A DNA stretch of 64,000 nt from Paenalcaligenes hominis_A (GTDB lineage: Bacteria; Pseudomonadota; Gammaproteobacteria; Burkholderiales; Burkholderiaceae_B), in the NCBI RefSeq assembly GCF_041359055.1, contig NZ_JBGJKZ010000006.1, forward strand, positions 124,001-188,000. The letters run 5' to 3'. Position numbers and translations under genes: made by a program. Below, piece after piece: positions 52,520 to 62,768 of this stretch. Each line of letters starts with the position of its first letter. Within the stretch, counting starts at the first letter, position 1. Under the pieces are notes generated by a model. The model saw nothing but the letters and a program-made list of their open reading frames with translations. It had not been told where the DNA came from and searched no databases.

Positions 52520-53905
52520 TTAATCCCAACGTCCGCCTAAGGCTGTGATTAAGCGCACCGAACTAATATACAGCTCGCTTTGTAAATTCAGCAAAGCTCG
52601 TTGTGCTGATAAGGCGTTGGTTTCAACCTGAACCACAGACAAGTAATCAATTAAACCCGCCTCGTATTGATTACGTGTTAACTGCAAGGACTGTTGAGCT
52701 GCCGCGACCACCCGTTCTTGGCTGCTTAGCTCTTGACGCAAACCATGCGCTTCTACCAGCGCGTCCTCTACCTCGCGCAACGCTTCTAATGCGGTTTTCT
52801 TATAGGTAGCGGCTTGGACATCGTAAGCAGCCTCGGCTTCACGAATACGTGCTGAGCGTGCGCCACCATCAAATAACGTCAAAGCCAAAGCGGGGCCTAA
52901 AGACCAAAACCGTGCTGGGGCGCTAATCCAATCAGACCACGAACCACTACGGTATCCACCCTGAGCGGAAAGAGTTAAATTAGGAAACCAAGCTGCTGTT
53001 GCTACACCAATTTGGGCATTAGCAGCGGCAACACGACGTTCAGCAGCCACTATATCAGGCCTACGCACTAGCAACTGAGCAGGTAAACCCAGCGGCACAG
53101 TAGGTAACACCCCCAAATCCGCCTCGGCTGTTAAGTCAAACTCGGCTGGGGCTTTTCCTAGTAACACCGCCATGGTGTTTCGTAATAAAGACCACTGCCG
53201 CTCTAAAGCCAATGCCTGAGTTCGTGCGTTTTCTAATTGCGTCTCGGCTGCAGCCACATCAGCAGTTGAAACCAAGCCCGCATCCAAACGATTACGTGTC
53301 ATTTGCAGACTGCGCTCGTAGGCGGCAATGGTTTGCTCGTACAGTGCTTGGTTTGCACGTATGTTTTTAGCCTGAAAGTAACTTTGGGCTAGGGTAGACT
53401 CTAGACTAAGTCGAACCGCATTCAAATCAGCAGCACTGGCCTGTTGCTGCGCTGTGCCCGCCTCGACCGAACGGCGCACTCGCCCCCATAGGTCCACCTC
53501 CCAACTGACATTGGCACTAAGAGTATGCTGATCGCTAGGGCTGGTTTGACCAGACCCCGAGCGTTGAGAAGAAGCCTGAGAGCTAACTGTAGGAAAAAAG
53601 CCCGCTTGAGCCTGTTGTAATGAGGCCTGCGCTTGCCTATACCGTGCTTCAGCTTGCTCTAAGTCAAGATTTGCAGTGTGCAGCTGCATCATCCAATAAC
53701 TAAGGGTGGGCTCATGAAATAGTTGCCACCATGGCTGCGGCTCTGGGGCTACGGCAGTGTCAATTTGAACCCACGCGGCATCCATTGTCTGTGCACGATG
53801 GGCATAGTCTACGCTTAAAGGCGTTTCAACCGCATGGTAATCAGGACCGACGGCACACCCAGTCAGTGCACCTACACTTAATAAAACCCATGCCCATTTT
53901 TTCAT
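52520..53905 (-). CDS. Outer-membrane efflux channel lipoprotein (NodT/OprM family)
   Basis: A 461-residue TolC-like channel of the RND outer-membrane-factor family. The signal peptide ends in the lipobox LTGC (Cys17). Two repeated halves follow: ARYRQAQASLQQAQAGFFPTVS with SWEVDLWGRVRRSVEAG near residue 130, and RPDIVAAERRVAAANAQIGVATAAWFPNLTLSAQGGY near 280. These are the usual landmarks. Its start overlaps the end of the second RND pump by 4 bases (ATGA), so the efflux system carries its own exit duct. Weak hairpins but no good terminator lie downstream. Confidence 0.93.
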   Translation of the reverse strand: MKKWAWVLLSVGALTGCAVGPDYHAVETPLSVDYAHRAQTMDAAWVQIDTAVAPEPQPWWQLFHEPTLSYWMMQLHTANLDLEQAEARYRQAQASLQQAQAGFFPTVSSQASSQRSGSGQTSPSDQHTLSANVSWEVDLWGRVRRSVEAGTAQQQASAADLNAVRLSLESTLAQSYFQAKNIRANQALYEQTIAAYERSLQMTRNRLDAGLVSTADVAAAETQLENARTQALALERQWSLLRNTMAVLLGKAPAEFDLTAEADLGVLPTVPLGLPAQLLVRRPDIVAAERRVAAANAQIGVATAAWFPNLTLSAQGGYRSGSWSDWISAPARFWSLGPALALTLFDGGARSARIREAEAAYDVQAATYKKTALEALREVEDALVEAHGLRQELSSQERVVAAAQQSLQLTRNQYEAGLIDYLSVVQVETNALSAQRALLNLQSELYISSVRLITALGGRWD

Positions 53906-56900
53906 ACAGAGGCCTTTTTCATTGGTCGGAAAAACTGCGCAATGCGCTCTAGATAGATATACACCACCGGAGTGGTATAAAGAGTTAATAGCTGACTGAC
54001 AAGTAGCCCCCCTACGATGGTCAAGCCCAATGGTTGACGCATTTCCACACCTGGGCCTGTAGCTATAATTAACGGCACAGCACCTAAAATCGCTGAAATG
54101 GTAGTCATCATAATCGGACGAAAACGCACCATACAGGCCTCAAAGGCAGCATCCGTAATAGATAAACCCTTGTCGCGTTGCGCATGCAGCGCATAATCCA
54201 CCATCATAATGGCGTTTTTCTTTACTATACCGATCAATAAAAACACACCGATCATGGCAATAATGGAAAACTCCTCATTGACGAGCTTTAATGCTAATAA
54301 CGCACCAATGCCCGCGGAAGGCAACGTAGAAAGAATAGTTAATGGATGCATATAGCTTTCATAAAGCATCCCAAGCACGATATACATCACCGCTAAAGCG
54401 GCCAAAATAAGCATTGGCTGTTGCGCGATGGCTTGTTGCATCATGCGCGCCGAGCCCTCATAGCCCGCCTGAATCTGATGCGTAGGCAAGCTAATGCGTG
54501 CCATGGCCTCATCAATAGCACGTAGAGCCTGATCTAACGACACCCCCTCAGCCAAACCAAACGACACACTTTCTGCAATAAACAGCCCCTGATGACTAAC
54601 GCTAAGTGGTGCATTGCCATGCTCAAAATGGGTAAAAACGGACAACGGAATTCGTTTGCCCTCACGCGTCACTACTTCTAGCTGCTGCAGGGCCTCGATG
54701 TCTTGAGAAAAGCGCTTTTCTACCCCCATCACAATGTAATATTGGTTAAGACGCCCATACACCACCCCTACCTGACGCTGGCTAAAAGCACTGTTCAGCG
54801 TGGATGCAATCAAGGCCATATCAATGCCCAGTGAGGTGGCTTTTTCTCTATCGATAACAAGCTCAATACGTGCCCCTCTGTCTTCAGAGTCTGCATCCAC
54901 ATCGGTAAGCTCTGGTAGCTCAGCCATCGCTCGCTGCACTTTAGGCTGCCACTCTTTAAGCACCGACAGCTCACTGCCTAACAGGCTATAGCTGTAGGAG
55001 CCCGACCGACCTAAGCCACCACCAACAAAAATATCCTGTTGGGGTGTTAAAAATAAACGAGCGCCTGGTTCGGATTGGAGCTGATTGCGTAGACGCGCAA
55101 CCACCTCGAGCGCACTGACATCCCGTTGGTCTAATGGCACTAGCTCCACCAAAATGGTGGAGGAATTACTACCGCCTCGCCCCCCTGCAAACACAGCTAC
55201 ATTTTGTACAGCGGGATCGGCCTGAATAATCTGTCTAAACGTATCAAGCTTGGGTTTCATAGCCTCAAAAGACATACCCCGGTCGGTTCTAAAAAAACCC
55301 ATTAATTGCCCGGTGTCTTGTTGAGGAAATAAGCCTTTAGGCACTGTCACATACAAGTAGCCGTTTAATGCAATGGTAGCCAGTAATGACAACAGTGTCA
55401 GAAAACGGTAATGCAATGCCCACGTCAATGTTTTTCTATAAACAGCACTGCAATAGTCTCCACATTTTACAAGCGCACGCTCTAAAACGTGGGTAGCGCG
55501 ATCTGCCACACCCTGTGGGCGCGAACGCAAAAGCTTAGCCGCCATCATTGGGGTGAGCATCAGGGAAATCAACCAGGAAATCATCACAGCCACTGACAAA
55601 GTGACGGCAAACTCTTTAAATAAACGCCCCACTAAGCCACCCACTAACCACAGTGGAATAAACACGGCTACCAACGAAAGGCTCATGGCCGTCACAGTAA
55701 AGCCTACAGTACGCACACCGCGTGCTGCTGCCCGCAAAGGACTAAAGCCCTGTTCTAAGTGGCGCATAATACTTTCCAGCACAACAATGGCATCGTCCAC
55801 CACAAAGCCTGTCGCCACAATCAACGCCATCAACGAAATGGTATTTAAAGTAAAACCAAAAAAGTACATGAGCGCAAAGGTGCTGATCAGCGAAGCAGGC
55901 ACAGCGACAGCGGGTATTAAGGCCGCACGCCAATCTCGTAAAAACAGCAACACCACTAGCACCACGAGCCCAACCGCAATAAACAGAGTGGTTTGTGCTT
56001 CGGCTAAGGTGGCACGAATGCTGGGCGTGCGGTCTTGAGCCACCTGCAAACGCACATCTGAAGGCAACATGGCCTCAAGCTGTGGAATACGAGCACGAAT
56101 GTCTTCGACCGTTTCAATAATATTGGCATCGGCTTGCCGACGTACAATTAATAAAACCGCCTCTTGGTTGTTTACGTAGCCTAAATTATTGATGTCTTCG
56201 ACTGAATCCTCTACGGTGGCTACGTCTTGTAAACGTATAGCGCTGTTATCATTCCAACCAATAATCAGCGGGGCAATTTGTTGTGCCTGATTCATCTGCC
56301 GATTGGTACTGAGCCACCATTGCTCATCGTCATTTTCCACGTAACCATTGGGTCGTAGTGGATTAGCACCATTTAAAGCAGTACGTATATCATCTAAGGC
56401 CAAACCGGCCACCGCTAAGGCTTGGGGATTCACACTAATACGCACCGCAGGCAAGGACCCGCCCCCCACATCCACTTGGCCTACGCCCCGAACTTGAGCT
56501 AACTTTTGGGCTACTATAGTGGTCGCCATATCGTAAAGCTGCCCTTGCGTAGCAACGGGCGAGGTCATGGCTAAAACCATGATAGGTGCCGCATTGGGAT
56601 TCACTTTAAAATAGGAAGGCACCCCTCGCATGCCCGACGGCATCATAGGCATAGCCTGATTAATGGCCGCTTGTACATCGCGTGCTGCTTCGTTGATGTC
56701 TCGCTCTAGCTCAAACATCAACGTAATACGAGTTGAGCCCTCCGAGCTACGAGAGCTCATTTCGCTTAGGCCAGAAATAGCCCCAAGCGCTTGCTCCAAA
56801 GGCGTGGCCACACTAGATGCCATGGTTTCTGGACTGGCCCCTGGCAAACTGGCACTAACCGAAATCATCGGAAAATCCATCTGGGGCAGGGGCGCAACCG

Positions 56901-57000
56901 GCAGCTGACTTAATGCTAAAAGCCCACTAAACACCATGGCAATGCACAATAAAGTGGTTGCCACGGGACGCATGATAAAAAGCGTTAACCAGCGTTTCAT
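53902..57000 (-). CDS. mdtC: RND multidrug efflux pump subunit, MdtC-like
   Basis: A 1032-residue inner-membrane RND transporter with twelve membrane helices and two large periplasmic loops. It starts MKRWLTLFIMRPVATTLLCIAM. The proton-relay acids are in TM4 (TGFVVDDAIVVLESI), the TM10 lysine in GIVKKNAIMMVDYA, and PMMAAKLLRS closes the TM6 region. MdtB and MdtC form a heterotrimer in E. coli. ATG at 57000 overlaps the mdtB stop by 3 bases; a longer reading into mdtB is not supported. Export of bile-salt-like or aromatic compounds is inferred from the family. Confidence 0.93.
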   Translation of the reverse strand: MKRWLTLFIMRPVATTLLCIAMVFSGLLALSQLPVAPLPQMDFPMISVSASLPGASPETMASSVATPLEQALGAISGLSEMSSRSSEGSTRITLMFELERDINEAARDVQAAINQAMPMMPSGMRGVPSYFKVNPNAAPIMVLAMTSPVATQGQLYDMATTIVAQKLAQVRGVGQVDVGGGSLPAVRISVNPQALAVAGLALDDIRTALNGANPLRPNGYVENDDEQWWLSTNRQMNQAQQIAPLIIGWNDNSAIRLQDVATVEDSVEDINNLGYVNNQEAVLLIVRRQADANIIETVEDIRARIPQLEAMLPSDVRLQVAQDRTPSIRATLAEAQTTLFIAVGLVVLVVLLFLRDWRAALIPAVAVPASLISTFALMYFFGFTLNTISLMALIVATGFVVDDAIVVLESIMRHLEQGFSPLRAAARGVRTVGFTVTAMSLSLVAVFIPLWLVGGLVGRLFKEFAVTLSVAVMISWLISLMLTPMMAAKLLRSRPQGVADRATHVLERALVKCGDYCSAVYRKTLTWALHYRFLTLLSLLATIALNGYLYVTVPKGLFPQQDTGQLMGFFRTDRGMSFEAMKPKLDTFRQIIQADPAVQNVAVFAGGRGGSNSSTILVELVPLDQRDVSALEVVARLRNQLQSEPGARLFLTPQQDIFVGGGLGRSGSYSYSLLGSELSVLKEWQPKVQRAMAELPELTDVDADSEDRGARIELVIDREKATSLGIDMALIASTLNSAFSQRQVGVVYGRLNQYYIVMGVEKRFSQDIEALQQLEVVTREGKRIPLSVFTHFEHGNAPLSVSHQGLFIAESVSFGLAEGVSLDQALRAIDEAMARISLPTHQIQAGYEGSARMMQQAIAQQPMLILAALAVMYIVLGMLYESYMHPLTILSTLPSAGIGALLALKLVNEEFSIIAMIGVFLLIGIVKKNAIMMVDYALHAQRDKGLSITDAAFEACMVRFRPIMMTTISAILGAVPLIIATGPGVEMRQPLGLTIVGGLLVSQLLTLYTTPVVYIYLERIAQFFRPMKKASV

Positions 57001-60000
57001 ACTCGGCTCTGCTTGTAAGCCTGCCAGCGTTGTGACCAACGATCAAAAAACAGATAGATCACAGGGGTAGTAAATAAGGTCAGCAACTGGCTACAGATCA
57101 ACCCTCCCACCATTACCAAACCTAAAGGCTGACGCATTTCTGCCCCTGCCCCAGTGGCTAGCATTAAGGGAACAGCACTAAACAGGGCTGCAAATGTGGT
57201 CATCAATATAGGACGGAAGCGCAAAAGCGCGGCCTGATAAATAGCAGTATGAGCAGGTAGTTTGTCTTTACGTTGTGCAACCAATGCAAAGTCAATCATC
57301 ATAATGGCATTTTTCTTGACTATACCGATCAACAAAATAATGCCAATTACCCCTACCATGTCTAACTCGCGCCCTGTTAGAAGTAAAGCCGCCAACGCCC
57401 CAATGGTGGCCGAAGGTAAAGTAGACAAAATGGTAACGGGATGAATATAACTTTCATACAAAATGCCCAGCACAATATACATAGTCAACACAGCCGCTAG
57501 CATCAACCACAGCGTACTGGACAAAGAAGCCTCAAAGGCCTGCGCAGCCCCTAAAAACCGCAGCTCTGAAGACTCGGGAAGCTGAGCATCTATAGCGCTT
57601 TGTTGAATAGCATCTACCGCATCGGAAAGGGAATAGCCAGTTGCCACATTAAAAGAAAGCTGTGTGGCCGGAAACTGATCTAAGCGATCTATAGAAAGCT
57701 CTACAGGAGCCAACTGCATACTAGCCACCGTAGCCAATGGCACCACCTGACCACTGCGCGTAGGCAAATAAATAGACTGCAAACTATCAGGCGACTGCCT
57801 GAACTCGGGGGCTACCTCGAGCACCACGCGGTATTGAGCCGACTGGGTATAAATAGTGGAAATTAATCGCTGTCCAAACGCGTCATACAACACATCATCA
57901 ATAGTGGCTTTGCTAATCCCAAGCCGTGCCGCAGCATCGCGGTCCACAGTAACCACCACTTGCTGACCACGCATTTGTAAATCAGTAGCCACCTCAGACA
58001 GCTGGGGCAGCTGCTGCAATTGCTCTGCCCAGTGAGGTGTCCAAGTATTCAATACAGTGGGGTCAGGATCAGACAAAGCCATCTGGTAAGCAGTGCGGCT
58101 GATTTGATCATCAACGGTGAGCTCTTGTACCGGCTGAAAATAAACGCGGAAATCAGGTTGATTACCAAAGCGGGCAGCAAGCTGCTCAATCACGGCTGGA
58201 GCCGTTATATTGCGCTGCGCGTGCGGTTTTAATGCAATCTGCATGCGACCTGTATTTAGCGTAGGGTTGCTGCCATCTACACCAATAAATGAAGTCACCG
58301 CCGCCACATCGGGATGGTTAAGAATTTCGTCAGCGGCTGCGGTTTGTAAACGTGACATAGCACTAAAGGAAGCCGCCTGTGGCCCCTCGGTGATGGCTTG
58401 AATCATACCAGTGTCTTGCTGCGGGAAAAAACCTTTGGGCACCATCAAATACATGCCCCCCGTTAAGACCAAAGTCGCCACCGCCACCCACAACGTTAGC
58501 CCTTGACGCTTTAGCACCCACTGCAAACCATGCTCGTAAGAATGGGTTAAGGCCTGCATGGTACGGTCAGACCACTGCACAAATCGCCCTTGTTGTTGGG
58601 GCTGATCGGCAGGAGCGCGCAAATAAAGCGCACACATCATGGGCGTTAAACTCAACGAGATAAATAGCGACAAAGAAATAGCAATAGCCAATGTAATCGC
58701 AAACTCTTGGAACAAACGCCCAATCACATCCGACATAAAGAGCAAAGGAATTAGCACAGCAATTAACGACACCGTCAGTGAAATTAAGGTGAAAGTAATT
58801 TGCTGAGCCCCTTTTAGGGCGGCCTGTAAAGGTTGCATACCCTCTTCGATGTAACGCGCAATGTTTTCAATCATCACAATCGCATCATCGACCACAAAAC
58901 CCGTGGCAATAGTTAATGCCATGAGAGTTAAGTTATTAATACTAAACCCCCATAAAAACATAACGGCAAACGTACCCGCAATAGATAGCGGTACCACCAC
59001 CGACGGAATAAACGTAGCAGTCCAGGTACGTAAGAACACAAACGTGACTAAAACCACTAAGGCAATAGCCATCAACATCTCGGTTTGAACCTGTTTTACT
59101 GAATCTCGAATAGTAAGCGTGCGGTCGGTGGCGACTTGAATATCCACCCCTGTCGGCAAAGAGCGTTGCAAACTGTCTAGCTGTTGCTTAATGCTTTCAG
59201 CAACCTCTATGACGTTAGCACCGGGCTGACGTTGTATATTTAATAGGATGGCGGGCTCTGAACCTATCCATGCTGCTTGCCGTAAATCTTCAGCGTCTTG
59301 AACTACTGAAGCAATATCACCCAAGCGCAGTGGTGCCTCGTTCACATACTGAATAATCAGGTTTTCATAGTCCTCGACAGAGCGTAACTGCTCGTTGGCA
59401 CTGATGGTGGTGGAGCGTTTGGGGCCATCTAAACTGCCTTTGGGTTGGTTCACGTTCGCCCCTATCACTGCTTGACGTACCGCAGACAAAGCCACATTCC
59501 GTGCTGCCAAGGCTTGGGGGTTGACTTGAATTCGGACCGCTGGACGTTGTCCTCCAGCAATACTGACTAAACCCACACCCGCCACTTGTGACAGCTTTTG
59601 AGCCACGCGCAAATCAATCAAATCACGCACTTGAGGCAAAGGGATAGTAGGCGAAGTTACTGCCAAGCTAATCACAGGCTGATCGGCTGGGTTTAACTTG
59701 TTGTAAAGCGGAGGCGATGGCAAATCGGAGGGCAGCATCGTCGAGGCGGCATTAATAGCGGCTTGAACCTCTTGTTCAGCAATAGCCAATGACAAGCCCA
59801 AATCAAACTGTAAGGTAATGCGTGATGCGCCGCCCGAGCTGCTTGAGCTCATTTGCGCTAAGCCGGGCATTTGCCCAAATTGACGCTCTAAAGGAGAAGT
59901 GACCAACGAGGCCATCACGCTAGGGCTAGCCCCCGGGTATAGGGTGACGACTTGAATAGTAGGGTAATCCACCTGCGGTAGAGCTGCTACAGGCAAGCTT

Positions 60001-60089
60001 TTGTACCCCAGTAAACCAGCTAATAGCAGAGCCACCATCGCTAGGGTGGTCGCCACAGGCCGTAGAATAAATATCCTAGAAATCGTCAC
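56997..60089 (-). CDS. mdtB: RND multidrug efflux pump subunit, MdtB-like
   Basis: A 1030-residue RND pump, paralogue of the downstream gene. Start VTISRIFILRPVATTLAMVALLLAGLLGY; TM4 carries TGFVVDDAIVMIENI, TM10 GIVKKNAIMMIDFA, and the periplasmic region LPQVDYPTIQVVTLYPGASP is the RND hallmark. It begins with GTG, 18 bases after the membrane-fusion-protein stop. Two adjacent, complete RND pumps after one adaptor indicate the MdtABC heteromeric type rather than AcrB. Confidence 0.93.
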   Translation of the reverse strand: MTISRIFILRPVATTLAMVALLLAGLLGYKSLPVAALPQVDYPTIQVVTLYPGASPSVMASLVTSPLERQFGQMPGLAQMSSSSSGGASRITLQFDLGLSLAIAEQEVQAAINAASTMLPSDLPSPPLYNKLNPADQPVISLAVTSPTIPLPQVRDLIDLRVAQKLSQVAGVGLVSIAGGQRPAVRIQVNPQALAARNVALSAVRQAVIGANVNQPKGSLDGPKRSTTISANEQLRSVEDYENLIIQYVNEAPLRLGDIASVVQDAEDLRQAAWIGSEPAILLNIQRQPGANVIEVAESIKQQLDSLQRSLPTGVDIQVATDRTLTIRDSVKQVQTEMLMAIALVVLVTFVFLRTWTATFIPSVVVPLSIAGTFAVMFLWGFSINNLTLMALTIATGFVVDDAIVMIENIARYIEEGMQPLQAALKGAQQITFTLISLTVSLIAVLIPLLFMSDVIGRLFQEFAITLAIAISLSLFISLSLTPMMCALYLRAPADQPQQQGRFVQWSDRTMQALTHSYEHGLQWVLKRQGLTLWVAVATLVLTGGMYLMVPKGFFPQQDTGMIQAITEGPQAASFSAMSRLQTAAADEILNHPDVAAVTSFIGVDGSNPTLNTGRMQIALKPHAQRNITAPAVIEQLAARFGNQPDFRVYFQPVQELTVDDQISRTAYQMALSDPDPTVLNTWTPHWAEQLQQLPQLSEVATDLQMRGQQVVVTVDRDAAARLGISKATIDDVLYDAFGQRLISTIYTQSAQYRVVLEVAPEFRQSPDSLQSIYLPTRSGQVVPLATVASMQLAPVELSIDRLDQFPATQLSFNVATGYSLSDAVDAIQQSAIDAQLPESSELRFLGAAQAFEASLSSTLWLMLAAVLTMYIVLGILYESYIHPVTILSTLPSATIGALAALLLTGRELDMVGVIGIILLIGIVKKNAIMMIDFALVAQRKDKLPAHTAIYQAALLRFRPILMTTFAALFSAVPLMLATGAGAEMRQPLGLVMVGGLICSQLLTLFTTPVIYLFFDRWSQRWQAYKQSRV

Positions 60090-60107
60090 TGCTGCAGTAC
60101 CTTATGC

Positions 60108-61322
60108 TTAAGAGGCGCTAGGAGTGCGACTGCTGCCGCCCCCGTTCCGGCCATTTACCGTGCCGTTAATGGGTTCAACCTGGCTGCCCTCGCGCAGACG
60201 ATCGGTGCCTTCGACCACCACCTTTTCGCCTAGCTCTAGCCCATCGGTAATGAGACTGCGCTCGTCTGTAGTAAGACCTACTGTGACTTTGCGAATAGCG
60301 ACTTGGTTATCGTTGGACACCACATACACAAAATCGCCGATTGAGCCTGTTTGAATGGCCTCGCTAGGCACCACCAAACCATTGTGATTCGCTAATAACA
60401 CACTGACGCTCACAAACTGATTAGGAAACAATCGGTTGTCTAAATTCGGCATGGAGGCCTTCACACGAATCGTGCCGGTATCGAGATTAATCTGATTATC
60501 TACGGCCAAAATAGAGCCTGAGCTGACCAGTTTATTTTGGCGGTCGCTAACATAGACGCTTAATTCGCGTTCAAGCTGTAATCGTTCAAGTAAGCGCTGT
60601 AAATCGTTTTCGGGTAAAGCAAAACTGACGGCAATAGGTTGTGTTTGTGTGATCAGCACTAGCCCATCGGTATTGGCAGCAGAAATTAAATTGCCTTCAT
60701 CGAGATTACGTAAACCCAAACGCCCATTAATGGGTGAGGTGATTCGGGTATAACCTAGCTGCAATTGCGCATCATCCACTGCGGCTTGAGCAGACGTAAC
60801 AGAGCCTTCAAACTGGCTGACTAGAGCACGCTGCGCATCGACTTGTTGCTTTGCTATGGATTGTTGCTTTTCAAGTTGTGTATAACGCGCTAAATCTGAC
60901 TTGGCTTGGGTAAGTTGCGCTTGAATTTGACGTAGTTGGCCCTGAGCTTGATCAAGTTTAGCCTGATAAGGTCGGGGATCAATTTCAGCTAAGACCGCCC
61001 CTGCTTGTACAAACTGACCGTCTTTGAAGTTAAGTTTTACAAGTTCGCCTTCGACACGACTACGCACCACAACGGTATTAAAAGCTTGAACCGTACCTAC
61101 CGCTTGAAGGCGCTCTTCGACCACCCCCATACTGACATCAGCAGTACGTACTGGTGTTTTTTGTCCACGCATCGCCATGCCCGCACGTGCGTTGTTTGAG
61201 CTAGAGTCTGTTGTCTTGTACTGCGACCATCCATACCAACCTGCGACCACCACTACAACTACCAACACCCAAAGCCAGACACGCGCTTTCTTTGGGGATA
61301 CGTGGTCATTTTTTTCTGTCAT
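60108..61322 (-). CDS. mdtA: RND efflux membrane-fusion protein, MdtA-like
   Basis: A 404-residue periplasmic adaptor. An N-terminal membrane anchor (VWLWVLVVVVVVAGWYGW near residue 15-32) has no lipobox, as in E. coli MdtA. Then the barrel-sandwich domain (VVRSRVEGELVKLNFKDGQFVQAGAVLAEIDPRPYQAKLDQA), a coiled coil of about 75 residues, and the beta-barrel region (YTRITSPINGRLGLRNLDEGN). A Gly/Ser/Thr tail ends it. GGAG lies 9 bases before the ATG. First gene of the mdtABC-channel operon; no BaeSR-like two-component genes are next to it. Confidence 0.94.
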   Translation of the reverse strand: MTEKNDHVSPKKARVWLWVLVVVVVVAGWYGWSQYKTTDSSSNNARAGMAMRGQKTPVRTADVSMGVVEERLQAVGTVQAFNTVVVRSRVEGELVKLNFKDGQFVQAGAVLAEIDPRPYQAKLDQAQGQLRQIQAQLTQAKSDLARYTQLEKQQSIAKQQVDAQRALVSQFEGSVTSAQAAVDDAQLQLGYTRITSPINGRLGLRNLDEGNLISAANTDGLVLITQTQPIAVSFALPENDLQRLLERLQLERELSVYVSDRQNKLVSSGSILAVDNQINLDTGTIRVKASMPNLDNRLFPNQFVSVSVLLANHNGLVVPSEAIQTGSIGDFVYVVSNDNQVAIRKVTVGLTTDERSLITDGLELGEKVVVEGTDRLREGSQVEPINGTVNGRNGGGSSRTPSAS

Positions 61323-61343
61323 GTATGAATTCTCCAGCCATAA

Positions 61344-62099
61344 TTAGCCCACATTACAACGTGCAATAGTAAAAGGTATGGTTTCTTTGACGGTCAAGGG
61401 CTTTTGTTCACCGTCATGACGAGAAAAACGCACTAAAATAACGTATTTATTGGCGCTCATTTCCGGAAACACTTCGTATTTTTCATCTACCCAGACGCGT
61501 AAAAGCTGAAAGCTTTTACCGCCTAGCATTTCTTGGTAAGACCCATCTGTAGCCATTTGCTCTGTGGTATCGCCTGCCCCCCGTAAAATACGTAAAATCA
61601 GACTAAGCGCATTAAACAACGGCATAAAACACGCCGACCAACCTGCGATGTCCGATTGACGCTTGGCAACGCTTTGCATTTGCCAACCATAAAAAGAAGG
61701 CATATCGACTGGTGAAGACCCACCAGGCACCACAAGCCGACCACGCAAACTAGATAACCATTCGTTATTGCGTAGCTCTTGACCACTGCGACCCTGACTA
61801 GCTAATGCGCTAGAAACGTCCTGAATCTCAGCCAGCATTTTATCGAGCATGGCGGCCGATACCTGCGGGTGTTCACGCAACGCCGCTAACGCCCCACGTT
61901 GGCGCTCTAGGTCTTGTAACACCATACCGCGCAAGTCAGATCGTTCGGTTACATCCAGTAAATCAAACAAGGTAACAATAGCCACCTGGTGCATATAACT
62001 ATCTGCACCCTCAGTAAAATAAAACAAACGTTTAAATAAAGACTCTACACGTAAGAAAGTGCGTACTCGTTCGTTACAGGGGTATTCGTATAAAATCAC
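61344..62099 (-). CDS. zapD: Cell division protein ZapD
   Basis: A 251-residue FtsZ-associated protein that bundles FtsZ filaments. It starts VILYEYPCNERVRTFLRVESLFKRL, the family signature, with the helical domain RERG-like LRGMVLQDLERQRGALAALREHP and the beta-domain FQLLRVWVDEKYEVFPEMSANKYVILVRF at the C-terminus. The start is GTG at 62099, with only a weak AGGG further upstream. The coaE-zapD order is typical of beta- and gammaproteobacteria. Confidence 0.93.
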   Translation of the reverse strand: MILYEYPCNERVRTFLRVESLFKRLFYFTEGADSYMHQVAIVTLFDLLDVTERSDLRGMVLQDLERQRGALAALREHPQVSAAMLDKMLAEIQDVSSALASQGRSGQELRNNEWLSSLRGRLVVPGGSSPVDMPSFYGWQMQSVAKRQSDIAGWSACFMPLFNALSLILRILRGAGDTTEQMATDGSYQEMLGGKSFQLLRVWVDEKYEVFPEMSANKYVILVRFSRHDGEQKPLTVKETIPFTIARCNVG

Positions 62100-62146
62100 G
62101 CAATAAAAACCCTAAATTGATTCATGTTTTGTTTGGCAAAATTAGC

Positions 62147-62755
62147 TTACAAGCCGAGCCATAGCTGATGCTTTAACTGGGTGCGTTCGGTCAGTTGCGC
62201 TACTGTGGTGTGTGCGTCATTAAGGATGACATCATCTGCCACAGCAAGACGCTGCGTTCTGGTGGCCTGAGCGTCCATGATACGCTTGATTTGGGCTACC
62301 GTCAGCCCGCTACGCTGCTGAACCCGAGCAATTTGAGTGGCCTCGTCGCAGTCCACTACACAGACTCGATCAAGATAAGAAGCCCACTGCCCTGACTCGA
62401 CAAGTAAAGGTATAACCACTACAACATAACAACCTTGAGCTTGCTGTACTTGTCTAAATGTAAGATCTCTAATCAAAGGGTGCAAAATAGCCTGCAGCGC
62501 TTTGCGTTGTTTAGGCTGGTTAAAGACCAATTCGCGCATTTGATCGCGGCACATTGCCCCACTAGTAGTAATGAACTGCTCACCAAACTGCTGGCGAATG
62601 GGATCAATGGCCGCCCCATTGGGCGCGGTTAATTGATGAGCAATGACATCGGTATCTACTACAGTAGCCCCCCATTGCTCTAGCAGCGTCGCTACAAAGG
62701 ACTTGCCTGAACCAATACCCCCAGTTAAGCCGATCTTTAGTCGTTTTTGGGTCAT
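62147..62755 (-). CDS. coaE: Dephospho-CoA kinase
   Basis: CoaE phosphorylates dephospho-CoA in the last step of CoA synthesis. The 202-residue protein (from ATG 62755) has the P-loop GLTGGIGSGKS near residue 9, VVDTDVIAHQLT, HPLIRDLTFRQV, VVVVIPLLVESGQW, and the lid region RVQQRSGLTVAQIKRIMDAQ. An upstream in-frame start would add 20 residues overlapping the peptidase gene and unlike CoaE. No strong ribosome binding site precedes the chosen ATG. It follows the peptidase gene by 13 bases. Confidence 0.94.
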   Translation of the reverse strand: MTQKRLKIGLTGGIGSGKSFVATLLEQWGATVVDTDVIAHQLTAPNGAAIDPIRQQFGEQFITTSGAMCRDQMRELVFNQPKQRKALQAILHPLIRDLTFRQVQQAQGCYVVVVIPLLVESGQWASYLDRVCVVDCDEATQIARVQQRSGLTVAQIKRIMDAQATRTQRLAVADDVILNDAHTTVAQLTERTQLKHQLWLGL

Positions 62756-62768
62756 AGATGTTAAATCG

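Noticed and set aside
55553..56038. Plus-strand open frame of about 160 codons inside the second RND pump gene
   Set aside because: Antisense shadow of a conserved RND transporter; no recognisable family and composition typical of opposite-strand frames.
54000..60000. Long repeat caused by the two adjacent RND pump genes
   Set aside because: Similarity is at protein level between paralogues; I saw no long identical DNA stretches that would count as a repeat element.
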